Assembly: GCA_016287975.1 (NCBI GenBank)
Contig: JAEEXV010000084.1
Coordinates: forward strand, 1 to 7,717
Direction: 5' to 3'
Source of the DNA: Lentisphaeria bacterium
GTDB lineage: Bacteria > Verrucomicrobiota > Lentisphaeria > Oligosphaerales > Oligosphaeraceae
Length of the DNA stretch: 7,717 bases
Part shown: positions 1-5,350 of the stretch, one piece after another
Numbering within the stretch: position 1 is the stretch's first letter
Layout: each line of letters starts with the position of its first letter
Made by a program: the position numbers and the translations under genes
Notes under the pieces: model-generated
Told to the model about the DNA's origin: nothing
Seen by the model: only the letters and a program-made list of their open reading frames with translations
Databases searched by the model: none

Positions 1-201
1 CTCTCAGGCGGGGCGGCAATGATCCCTCGTGAAGCAGACAATCCGGCATGACGACTTGGCGAAATGGCGATGGAACCGACCCTCATGGGGAACAGCGCGT
101 TCGAGAAAAGCAATGTGCCGGCCTCTGAAGTCCAGGGCACGCCCTTTCTGCCAGGCCTCTTCGATTAAAAACTCTTTCAACCTCATTTTTACGGGACACT
201 A

Positions 202-295
202 GTGTTCAGGGGATTGAGACTGTATTCGTCTCCGTCCATGTCCGTCCAACGCCCGCGTGTCTGAATACTGCCCCGTTTTCAGGGGATTGAGACTG
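202..295 (+). CRISPR. Two-copy CRISPR-like repeat remnant, no cas genes in window
   Basis: Two copies of a 21-nt block ending TTCAGGGGATTGAGACTG lie at 202-222 and 275-295, with one mismatch. The second copy extends left to about 259, giving a repeat of about 35 nt. Its ends are near-inverted (GTCTGAA at 259-265, TTGAGAC at 287-293), and an internal CCCC/GGGG stem (271-274/282-285) has a 7-nt loop. Period is 73 nt, which fits one 38-nt spacer at 221-258. The ATTGAGAC end resembles the crRNA 5' handle of many type I/III repeats, so transcription would run on the plus strand. The first copy is degenerate left of 202 and no third repeat follows. This is therefore a decayed mini-array or an array edge. 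With only two units, another dispersed repeat family is possible. Confidence 0.5.
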
Positions 296-302
296 CGCGT
301 AG

Positions 303-497
303 TTCTGGTTCAGGGCCAGCGCCACCATCGTCAACAGCAACCGCGATTCCAGGAAGTCCCGCCCTGTCTCCACCCGCGAACTCACCCCCTACCGCGACGG
401 CACCGCGCACGTCTCCGAAGACGCCATCACCGTCTCCCGCGACGAGGCCGTCCAGCTCTTCCGCCAGATGGCCGCCAGCGCCAAACGGCATCAATAG
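303..497 (+). pseudogene. Start-less 3' gene fragment of unknown function
   Basis: This open frame of 64 codons ends at TAG 495-497 and is closed upstream by TAG at 300-302. It has no usable start codon; the only ATG lies about ten codons from the end. The codons are strongly C-ending (GCC, ATC, GTC, ACC, CGC, GAC), as in the intact operon on the right, so it was very probably coding. The product ends SRDEAVQLFRQMAASAKRHQ, a plausible amphipathic C-terminal helix. I do not recognise the family. It begins 9 bases after the second CRISPR-like repeat, so its 5' part was probably lost when that sequence was joined to it. Its 3' end overlaps the convergent gene at 491-928 by 7 bp. It is more convincing than the antisense 71-codon frame, which is Gly/Ala-rich like a shadow. 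Confidence 0.5.
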
Positions 498-928
498 CCA
501 GGATACTTGTCCAGATAATTGACATGCTCCTCATGGTGGTCCGTCGAAAGCTCCGGGTCATGCCCTGGCGCCTTCGACAGATACCACCGCCGCGGGCATT
601 TGTCGGCGTTCACGCAGTGGTCCTTGATGACCACCACCTTGTGCAGGGTCTTTTCATCCAGCGGACGGAGCATTCTGGGCCAGGTGTAGTCAGGATAGAA
701 GATCCCCGTCTTGGAATCGCGGACGCCCCATACGTGCGAGGCATTCACGATGTGCACCTCGAACCGCCCCGCGTCGGCCTCTTCGAGCGGATGCCGGGAC
801 AATTCGACGTCGTAGCGCCTGGCCATCATGGTGGGCACGACAACCGAGTAGACAAAAGCGAACACCGGGAAACCCACAACCAACAGAAGCAGAGCCCAAA
901 AAACGATTTGCTGAACAATCGCCAACAT
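491..928 (-). CDS. Small membrane-anchored hypothetical protein (145 aa)
   Basis: The product is an unrecognised 145-aa protein. Residues 5-31 form a hydrophobic segment ending in VVVPTMMARR, read as one N-terminal membrane anchor with the rest of the chain outside the anchor. The soluble part carries two Cys (105, 111) and a His/Glu-rich tail (DHHEEH at 130-135). The ATG at 928 is preferred over the longer frame starting at 1156, because a strong AAAGGAGG (946-939) lies 10 bases upstream of it. The extra upstream residues of the longer frame look non-coding. Codon use is mixed, less C-ending than the genes at the right end, consistent with a different origin. It converges on the truncated fragment at 303-497. 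No function can be assigned; a metal-binding role for the His-rich tail would be speculation. Confidence 0.75.
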   Translation of the reverse strand: MLAIVQQIVFWALLLLVVGFPVFAFVYSVVVPTMMARRYDVELSRHPLEEADAGRFEVHIVNASHVWGVRDSKTGIFYPDYTWPRMLRPLDEKTLHKVVVIKDHCVNADKCPRRWYLSKAPGHDPELSTDHHEEHVNYLDKYPGY

Positions 929-973
929 TCGATCGTCTCCTCCTTTCGCTAAATATAATCCATCTTTCCCGCC

Positions 974-1117
974 ATGAGCATCACCTCCATCAATGCAGGC
1001 CAGGCAGTCATCCGCATCCTCGGGGACACTCGGGAGTTCAACAGTGTCCTGAATGACGCGAAGGGGAGACTTGAACGGTTCACGGCTATTTTCACCCAGA
1101 TGGGGAACAGCGCCTAA
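974..1117 (+). CDS. Short ORF resembling the start of a phage tail tape-measure protein
   Basis: This ORF of 47 codons starts at ATG 974 and ends at TAA 1115-1117. The product begins MSITSINAGQAVIRILGDTR and continues with a helical stretch (NSVLNDAKGRLERFTAIF). A short beta-like AGxAVIRI segment, a polar turn, then a helix of the form xxVLxxAKxRLxxF is the pattern seen at the N-terminus of many phage tail tape-measure proteins, which are normally several hundred residues longer. If this is homology, the gene is a severely truncated prophage remnant. No Shine-Dalgarno sequence is visible, so it may not be translated. It lies 45 bases upstream of, and divergent from, the gene at 491-928. The resemblance is by eye only; a short unrelated peptide is possible. 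Confidence 0.35.
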   Translation: MSITSINAGQAVIRILGDTREFNSVLNDAKGRLERFTAIFTQMGNSA

Positions 1118-1165
1118 CATAAAGATAGCTAAATAACAGTACCTTTCCCATGGCATAATATATTA

Positions 1166-1210
1166 GACAGGCCGTCAGCTGTCTTCCTGGTTGTCGGACC
1201 TGGACGACCA
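1166..1210 (+). promoter_or_regulatory. Structured 5' leader of the 39-aa peptide gene
   Basis: Two potential RNA hairpins lie just before the ribosome-binding site at 1217-1221. The first pairs GACAG with CTGTC within 1166-1183. The second pairs TGGTTGTC (1188-1195) with GACGACCA (1203-1210) around a 7-nt loop, 7 of 8 Watson-Crick plus one G-T. An AT-rich block, CATAATATATTAG (1154-1166), could supply a -10 element, but I see no convincing -35. No known riboswitch class is recognised. Confidence 0.3.
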
Positions 1211-1225
1211 AAAACTGGAGGAACC

Positions 1226-1345
1226 ATGGAAGCGTTGAAATACGTGTTTCTGTGCGTGGGAATCATGGCTGTCGTTCTGCTGGTGGCTCATTGTCCACTG
1301 GCGGCGATAGCCCTGCTATACCTGGGCATCTCGGCCTTGCGGTGA
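1226..1345 (+). CDS. 39-aa hydrophobic membrane peptide
   Basis: This short gene has an ATG at 1226, preceded by GGAGG (1217-1221) with a 4-base gap, and ends in TGA at 1343-1345. The 39-residue product starts MEALKYVFLCVGIMAVVLLV, then continues with a second hydrophobic run (residues 24-37) and ends LR. It has almost no charged residues, so it should insert in the membrane as one long span or a tight hairpin. The strong ribosome-binding site, structured leader and hairpin directly behind the stop codon suggest an independent small transcript. I do not recognise the family. Small hydrophobic peptides of this size include type I toxins, phage holin-like proteins and subunits of membrane complexes; nothing here separates these options. 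Confidence 0.6.
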   Translation: MEALKYVFLCVGIMAVVLLVAHCPLAAIALLYLGISALR

Positions 1346-1349
1346 ACCT

Positions 1350-1390
1350 AAAAGGCGGTGGAGCATGGAGGTGATCCATGCTCCACCGCC
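1350..1390. terminator. Perfect 16-bp hairpin, probable bidirectional terminator
   Basis: GGCGGTGGAGCATGGA (1354-1369) is exactly complementary to TCCATGCTCCACCGCC (1375-1390) around the loop GGTGA. AAAA at 1350-1353 becomes a U-tract on the minus strand, so intrinsic termination is best supported for transcripts arriving from the frameshifted gene at 1426-1591. On the plus strand the stem starts 8 bases after the stop of the 39-aa peptide gene, but no U-tract follows it. A mismatch-free 16-bp stem is long for a terminator, so a palindromic repeat is an alternative. Confidence 0.6.
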
Positions 1391-1393
1391 GGC

Positions 1394-1413
1394 CTACCCC
1401 GCTTCGGGGGTAG
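1394..1413. other. Second small hairpin beside the 16-bp palindrome
   Basis: CTACCCC (1394-1400) pairs with GGGGTAG (1407-1413) around the loop GCTTCG. It lies 12 bases past the stop of the minus-strand gene at 1426-1591 and just ahead of the 16-bp hairpin in that direction. The two hairpins may work as a tandem terminator. There is no T-run of its own on either side. Confidence 0.35.
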
Positions 1414-1425
1414 CAGTATTCATCT

Positions 1426-1591
1426 CTATTCGGAATCCTTGTCGAACGGAGTGCGGACGCGGACGTCCTTCCCCATCACGCTTACCACGGCATTCATCTC
1501 GTGGCTCTCGAACCACTTTTCGAGTGCGTGGTTTTTCCGGATCTTTATGCCCGGAATCTTCCTGTAGAACTTGCAACATCTTGGGGAGCAT
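1426..1591 (-). pseudogene. Frameshifted small gene of unknown function
   Basis: The clear coding part is 1572-1426 (minus): 48 codons then TAG, with a product that includes RKNHALEKWFESHEMNAVVS and VMGKDVRVRTPFD. This frame has no early start codon. In the neighbouring frame, ATG at 1591 reads MLPKMLQ and then meets the coding frame near 1573-1578. A single-base change there would restore a protein of about 55 residues. I therefore read it as a small gene broken by a frameshift, or less likely as one using another start. The product is basic in its first half, with no membrane segment. Its start lies 5 bases beyond the T-tract of the tRNA terminator, and two hairpins follow its stop. The family is not recognised. 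Confidence 0.45.
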
Positions 1592-1595
1592 GGCG

Positions 1596-1636
1596 AAAAA
1601 AAGAAAGCCCCACCAGAAATCTCGTTCTGGCAGGGC
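1596..1636 (-). terminator. Rho-independent terminator after tRNA-Arg
   Basis: On the minus strand a 12-bp stem, GCCCTGCCAGAA (1636-1625) with TTCTGGTGGGGC (1618-1607), includes two adjacent G-U pairs and encloses a 6-base loop. TTTCTTTTTTT (1606-1596) follows it directly. This is the textbook form of an intrinsic terminator. It begins 7 bases after the CCA end of the tRNA, so it ends the tRNA transcript, and perhaps that of the 485-aa gene upstream. Confidence 0.9.
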
Positions 1637-1643
1637 CTTAAAA

Positions 1644-1720
1644 TGGTGATCCGAGGGAGACTCGAACTCCCGACCCTCTGCTTAGAAGGCAGATGCTCTA
1701 TCCAGCTGAGCTATCGGACC
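1644..1720 (-). tRNA. tRNA-Arg (anticodon TCT)
   Basis: The full cloverleaf can be read on the minus strand. The acceptor is GGTCCGA/TCGGATC (one G-U pair), the D-arm is GCTC..GAGC, and the anticodon stem is TCTGC/GCAGA with loop CTTCTAA. The variable loop is GGGTC and the T-arm is GGGAG-TTCGAGT-CTCCC. The discriminator is A and the 3' CCA is encoded (1646-1644). The anticodon TCT is at 1686-1684, reading AGA and AGG codons. The gene lies only 16 bases beyond the stop of the 485-aa gene on the same strand, so it is either co-transcribed with it or uses a promoter inside its 3' end. tRNA-Arg genes are frequent integration sites, and fragmentary genes lie on its downstream side here. Confidence 0.97.
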
Positions 1721-1736
1721 ACAATGGGAAAACGCG

Positions 1737-3194
1737 TCATTTGGTCTGGCGGAATCCCTGTCCGTCGAGACGCCATTGGTTCTGGCCGCTGGTCCAGACC
1801 CAGGCGTACTGCCAGGCATTCCGTTTCAGATCCAAGGTGGCGGTGTAGGAGAGGGTCGGCTTGGGGGCGAAGTCGCAGCGCAGACTGGAGCCGCTCAAGG
1901 CCACCGTGAGTTTGCCGAGATCACGCCGGATGGTGAGGGTGAAGTTCCCGCTGATCTGGTTGCCCGCAGGGGAGAGCGTCGTCCTGGGAAGAGAGACCGT
2001 GACCTCGACATCCTCCTTCGCCTTGACCATCCGCAGGGCGCCGCCCTTCATCGGGAGCCGCACTTCCGTCGGCGGCACCAGATACGGGCGCTTGTCGTCG
2101 GCCTTCGGCGCAGGGCGCGGCTTGCGGTCGCCGTCGCCGATGTTCAGCAGGTCGAAGCGGAACTCCCGCTCGTGGAAGAACACGCCCGTGACCGCCACGA
2201 ACTGCGGCTCGGCGACCTTCGCCAGGACCGCATCCAGAATCTCGCGCGCCGCCTCGGGCGCCTGGTTCGCATTCAACTGCTTCAGCAGCATAACCTTGTA
2301 CTCCTTCGGCAACGGCTCCGTCGCCTCCAGCGTCTGCTTCGCGTCCTTCGACAGCGAATGGAACTTGCCCGCCCCCTCCAGATTCACCACGGTGTCCTGC
2401 ATCGGCGCCACGGGCACCTTCACCGTCTTGTGGTCGGCGGGCTTCGCGGGCATCCCCAGGCTTTTCCCGTCCCCAGGCCAATAGTCGAGGGACGTGTGCC
2501 AGGACCACGGGACATTGATGTCGGTGAAGACACCAGGGCTGGTCGGGCTGACGAGCCTCGGCTCGGACTCGTTGCCATCCCTCGTAAAATACATCGGCTT
2601 GGCCGTCTGGTTGTAGACGGCGACGCTTGCGAACTTCTTGTTGAAGTAATTGTAGATGAGCATGGCGCGGTAGACGCCGTAGCATACCACCGCCAGAGCC
2701 AGCGCGACCTTGCACCAGTTGAGGATGCGCCTGCCCAGCGGCACCGCCTCCTCAGGCCCGCTCGACGCGGCGGCGGCGCCCTTCTTCGAGAACCAGCCAG
2801 ACCACCCGCCGCCCTTGCGGGGCAGCTTCGGGAAGCCGTCCAGCGGCTTCAATTCCCGCAGGGCGACCGCGATCTCGGGCTGGTCCTGGTTCACGGCGGG
2901 CAGTTCCTTGAGCGGCAATTCATAGAGGCTGCCCAGCTGCTTCCAGCCGCCCTCGTGGTACATCAGGTCGTCCGCGCCCAGTTTCTTGTCGGCGATCAAC
3001 GCCGCGAACTGCTCGTCGGTCACGGCGAAAGTCGGCTCGGGGGCCGTCTCGCTATAGATCAGATGGCAGTCGGGGTCGCTGGCAGGGGGCACTGGCTGTG
3101 CCGTGCCGCACGAAGCGCATTGCATCTCCGCCCCCGCATCCGCATCCTGCGCCTGCAGAATCCGACCGCATTTGCCGCATTTGAACAATACCAT
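1737..3194 (-). CDS. Zinc-ribbon/GYF-like single-span membrane protein (485 aa)
   Basis: This is a protein of unknown function with visible modular parts. An N-terminal zinc ribbon has Cys 6, 9, 26 and 29 in a CxxC-x16-CxxC spacing. Residues about 55-93 (F-x-VTDEQFAALIADKKLGADD then EGGWKQLGSLYEL) resemble GYF_2-type modules, which mediate protein contacts. A linker leads to one transmembrane helix (about 158-184, KVALALAVVCYGVYRAMLIY). The following 300 residues are Pro/Lys-rich and end in a beta-rich part (VEVTVSLPRTTL, NFTLTIRRDLGKLTVALSG). The ribbon and GYF-like part would face the cytoplasm and the long C-terminal part the periplasm. ATG at 3194 is chosen because the ribbon follows at once; the longer frame uses GTG at 3275 and adds unconserved-looking residues. 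No Shine-Dalgarno sequence is seen. A possible promoter is at 3349-3322. Confidence 0.85.
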   Translation of the reverse strand: MVLFKCGKCGRILQAQDADAGAEMQCASCGTAQPVPPASDPDCHLIYSETAPEPTFAVTDEQFAALIADKKLGADDLMYHEGGWKQLGSLYELPLKELPAVNQDQPEIAVALRELKPLDGFPKLPRKGGGWSGWFSKKGAAAASSGPEEAVPLGRRILNWCKVALALAVVCYGVYRAMLIYNYFNKKFASVAVYNQTAKPMYFTRDGNESEPRLVSPTSPGVFTDINVPWSWHTSLDYWPGDGKSLGMPAKPADHKTVKVPVAPMQDTVVNLEGAGKFHSLSKDAKQTLEATEPLPKEYKVMLLKQLNANQAPEAAREILDAVLAKVAEPQFVAVTGVFFHEREFRFDLLNIGDGDRKPRPAPKADDKRPYLVPPTEVRLPMKGGALRMVKAKEDVEVTVSLPRTTLSPAGNQISGNFTLTIRRDLGKLTVALSGSSLRCDFAPKPTLSYTATLDLKRNAWQYAWVWTSGQNQWRLDGQGFRQTK

Positions 3195-3321
3195 GACGAA
3201 AGGAAGAAAGTGGTGTGAAAGCGCACAAAGATCTACGCGAGGGGCGAAGCCCAGGCCGCAGGCCGACCATTTCACGGCGGCGGCATGGCGCCCCGATTCC
3301 CCTCACAGGTGGAATTGGTAC

Positions 3322-3349
3322 AAGATAAGCACACTTTGCCGTTTTGCAA
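3322..3349 (-). promoter_or_regulatory. Possible sigma-70 type promoter of the 485-aa gene
   Basis: On the minus strand TTGCAA (3349-3344) and TATCTT (3327-3322) are separated by 16 bases. Each matches the consensus at 4 of 6 positions. It lies in the 192-base gap between two minus-strand genes and would give a leader of about 120 bases. I see no better pair in that gap. Confidence 0.3.
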
Positions 3350-3353
3350 ATCA

Positions 3354-3378
3354 CGCGCGCCCAAAAAGCGGGCGCGCG
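3354..3378 (-). terminator. GC-rich hairpin after the DUF4886 gene
   Basis: CGCGCGCCC (3354-3362) pairs perfectly with GGGCGCGCG (3370-3378) around a 7-base loop, 8 bases past the stop of the minus-strand gene at 3387-4160. No real U-run follows on the minus strand (TGATTTGC). It could be a weak intrinsic terminator or only a 3' stabilising stem. Confidence 0.55.
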
Positions 3379-3386
3379 GACGTTCT

Positions 3387-4160
3387 TCAGCGCCAGCGGG
3401 AGCGGCGGACGGCCTCCCATGCCGCATTCTGCAGCGCGGCGGCATGCTCGATCGGCAGCGTGTCGGGCACATAGCCAGACTCCGACGGATTCACCCCGAA
3501 CAGTTTGGCCAGCCAGACGCACGCCTGCAGATAGCACCCCGCGGGATTCGTCAGGTGGATGGTGTCCCCGCCCTCGATGCCGTTGACGGGGTCAGGCAGC
3601 CCAGAATGCCGCTCGCGGAAGATCTGCACCGCGTCGCCTGTCGGGATGACGCGGAAGCCCGTCACCGCCGCCAGCATCCCGTAGGCGGCCACGAGCCGCT
3701 CATGCATCCCGCGCTGCCCAAAGCCCCACGCCTTTAGGCGCGGCGCCACCGCATTGTACGCCCACGTCTCCTGGATCACCAGCTCCGCACCAGGGCAGCG
3801 CCGCCGCACATAACCGATCAGCTGGTCCGCAAACGGCTGGTAGTTCGCGTAGTCCCAGCACTCCTGGCTCGCCTGCTGGATCGTCACGATGTCCCACGCG
3901 TCCTGCCCCACGAGTTCATTCACCGAACCCCGGAACGACAACACCTCCGCCCCCGTCTCATGCACATCCACGTCATACTGCCGCGCCTCCGCATCCGCCG
4001 CGCTCTCCAGAACGTTCGCCACATGACGACGCAACGGACAGCCACCGATGTACAGGCTGCACAACTTCATCGAATGCCCCGACGACGACACCAGCTGCGG
4101 CAACTGCTTCGTCACCGACTTCGAAAAACTGTTCCCGATCATCAAAATCTTCAAATGCAT
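3387..4160 (-). CDS. DUF4886-type SGNH-like hydrolase (257 aa)
   Basis: The N-terminus, MHLKILMIGNSFSKSVTKQL, shows the GNSF block of the SGNH/GDSL fold, with Ser11 as the likely nucleophile. Other family-like blocks are YIGGCPL (38-43), DIVTIQQASQ (90-99) and IQETWAYN (129-136). DTIHLT (199-204) near the C-terminus supplies the D-x-x-H of the catalytic triad (Asp199, His202). This pattern matches the DUF4886 family, esterase-like proteins often found near carbohydrate genes in Bacteroidota and Lentisphaerota. The substrate is unknown. No signal peptide is seen, so it is probably cytoplasmic. ATG 4160 is supported by GGAAGGAG a few bases upstream; the longer frame from 4235 runs through the divergent promoter region. 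It is transcribed divergently from the LacI-type regulator, which may control it. TATATT at 4193-4188 could be its -10. Confidence 0.88.
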   Translation of the reverse strand: MHLKILMIGNSFSKSVTKQLPQLVSSSGHSMKLCSLYIGGCPLRRHVANVLESAADAEARQYDVDVHETGAEVLSFRGSVNELVGQDAWDIVTIQQASQECWDYANYQPFADQLIGYVRRRCPGAELVIQETWAYNAVAPRLKAWGFGQRGMHERLVAAYGMLAAVTGFRVIPTGDAVQIFRERHSGLPDPVNGIEGGDTIHLTNPAGCYLQACVWLAKLFGVNPSESGYVPDTLPIEHAAALQNAAWEAVRRSRWR

Positions 4161-4241
4161 CGCGTCTCCTTCCCCGCCTCCAAACACAATATACACCCCA
4201 TGACAACAACCACACCCCATCCCGACATCCCGCAAAAAAAC

Positions 4242-4269
4242 TTGACATTCTCCCCGACGACATTACATT
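4242..4269 (+). promoter_or_regulatory. Promoter of the LacI/pseudopilin operon
   Basis: A consensus -35, TTGACA (4242-4247), is followed after 16 bases by TACATT (4264-4269); CATTAT with an 18-base spacer is the alternative. Seven A's (4234-4240) sit just upstream, like a UP element. Transcription would start near 4277, beyond the upstream ATG at 4270, which argues that the regulator starts at 4309. Confidence 0.65.
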
Positions 4270-4280
4270 ATGCAACATGA

Positions 4281-4298
4281 TGACAACCGCTTGTATCA
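4281..4298 (+). promoter_or_regulatory. Possible operator for the LacI-type regulator
   Basis: ACAA (4283-4286) and TTGT (4291-4294) form an inverted pair around CCGC, inside the longer imperfect dyad TGACAA..TTGTATCA. It lies a few bases past the predicted transcription start, a usual place for autoregulation. LacI-family operators are normally longer palindromes with a central CG, so this is only a candidate. Confidence 0.2.
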
Positions 4299-4308
4299 AT
4301 TCTTGCAG

Positions 4309-5325
4309 ATGGTGACTCTGAAGGACATTTCGCAGGCCACGGGCTTTTCGGAGGCGGTGGTTTCGCGGGCGCTGAAGGCGTGTCCTGACCGTCCTGTGGC
4401 GGCGAAGACGCGGGAGGCGATCCATCGGATGGCGCAGCGTCTGGGCTACAGTCCGAACCATGCGGCGAGCCTGCTGGCGCGCGGGCGGAATCCCTCGATC
4501 GGCTTTTTCCTGCCGAACTACGCGGACGAGCTGGCGGCGCAACTGGCGTGCGGGCTGACGGACGCGGCGAACGAGCAGGGTCTGGTCTACAACCTCCACT
4601 TTGACATTGCAAGCGACTTGTACGAGACCTTCGTGAACCGCGCGGCGGCGCAGCGCAGCGTGGCGCTGGCGACCTACCTTCCCTCGAACTACACGGGCCC
4701 CGAGGTGCCGGAATGCCTGCGCCGCCTGGAGCAGTCGAACTGCTCCATCGTGGTGATGAACGCGCCAGTGGCGGAATCGGCGCGCCTGCACTCCATCATC
4801 ATCGACAATGAACTGGGCGGACGCCTCGCGGCGCAGCGCTTCCTGGCGACGGGCTGCCGCAGTTTCCTCCACGCGCAAATCACTGGCAGCCGCCAACTCT
4901 CCGCGCGCTGCCGCGGCTTCCTCGCCGCCCTCCGCGAGGCAGGCGCCGACGCGCTCGAAGTCCCCGACGGCTTCCTGGGCGAGGGGCTGCGGTGCCCCGA
5001 GAACGCGCGCGCCGTCCTGTCGCGCCTTTCCGCCGCGGCGGCGCCCATCGGCTACTTCGCCTGCTCGGACCAGGGCGCGCTCGCTCTCTACCGCCTGCTG
5101 CAGCGCGCGGGCCGCGCCGCCGAGATCGGCGACCGCATCCGCGTCATCGGCTTCAACGACTCCACCCTGTGCAAGTTGTGCGAGCCCGAACTGACCTCCA
5201 TCCGCCAGCCCTTCCGCGAACTCGGCATCCAGACCGTGCACTGCCTCTGCAACGACTTCCTCGACACCCATTTCCCCATCCAATCCCGCCTGGCGCCGCA
5301 ACTCGTCCTCCGCGCCAGCGGCTGA
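4309..5325 (+). CDS. LacI-family transcriptional regulator (338 aa)
   Basis: The N-terminal helix-turn-helix ([20 protein letters not shown], then [20 protein letters not shown]) is the LacI DNA-binding domain with its hinge helix ([10 protein letters not shown]). The ligand-binding core begins at [16 protein letters not shown]. It has the sugar-binding-protein fold signatures [36 protein letters not shown] and [30 protein letters not shown]. At 338 residues it is of normal family length. The start at 4309 is preferred to ATG 4270, since 4270 lies within the predicted -10 region and the LacI domain normally starts a few residues from the N-terminus; neither has a clear Shine-Dalgarno sequence. 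It heads a four-gene run and diverges from the DUF4886 gene. It probably senses a sugar and controls these genes and itself; the effector is unknown. Confidence 0.93.
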   Translation: MVTLKDISQATGFSEAVVSRALKACPDRPVAAKTREAIHRMAQRLGYSPNHAASLLARGRNPSIGFFLPNYADELAAQLACGLTDAANEQGLVYNLHFDIASDLYETFVNRAAAQRSVALATYLPSNYTGPEVPECLRRLEQSNCSIVVMNAPVAESARLHSIIIDNELGGRLAAQRFLATGCRSFLHAQITGSRQLSARCRGFLAALREAGADALEVPDGFLGEGLRCPENARAVLSRLSAAAAPIGYFACSDQGALALYRLLQRAGRAAEIGDRIRVIGFNDSTLCKLCEPELTSIRQPFRELGIQTVHCLCNDFLDTHFPIQSRLAPQLVLRASG

Positions 5326-5350
5326 CCCCCAACCGAAAGGAGCCGCCTCC

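Noticed and set aside
4..186. 60-codon minus-strand frame at the left edge
   Set aside because: No Shine-Dalgarno, mixed codons and no recognisable motif. A competing plus-strand frame (73-171) is equally plausible. I could not support either as a gene.
257..952. 231-codon plus-strand frame
   Set aside because: It starts inside the CRISPR-like repeat and runs antisense to the well-supported gene at 491-928. The product is Arg/His/Pro-rich, typical of a shadow frame.
929..1156. N-terminal extension of the 145-aa membrane protein
   Set aside because: The strong AAAGGAGG sits before the ATG at 928, the hydrophobic anchor starts right there, and the extension overlaps another short ORF.
1370..1377. 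GGTGATCC shared with the tRNA 3' end as an att site
   Set aside because: Eight bases is too short to separate from chance, and it lies in the loop and stem of the palindrome.
1776..3218. 480-codon plus-strand frame
   Set aside because: Arg/Leu-rich shadow of the minus-strand 485-aa gene, which has a zinc ribbon and a membrane helix.
3195..3386. Possible small gene between the two minus-strand genes
   Set aside because: Several frames are open but none has a ribosome-binding site or coding-like codons; only a weak promoter and a hairpin are supported.
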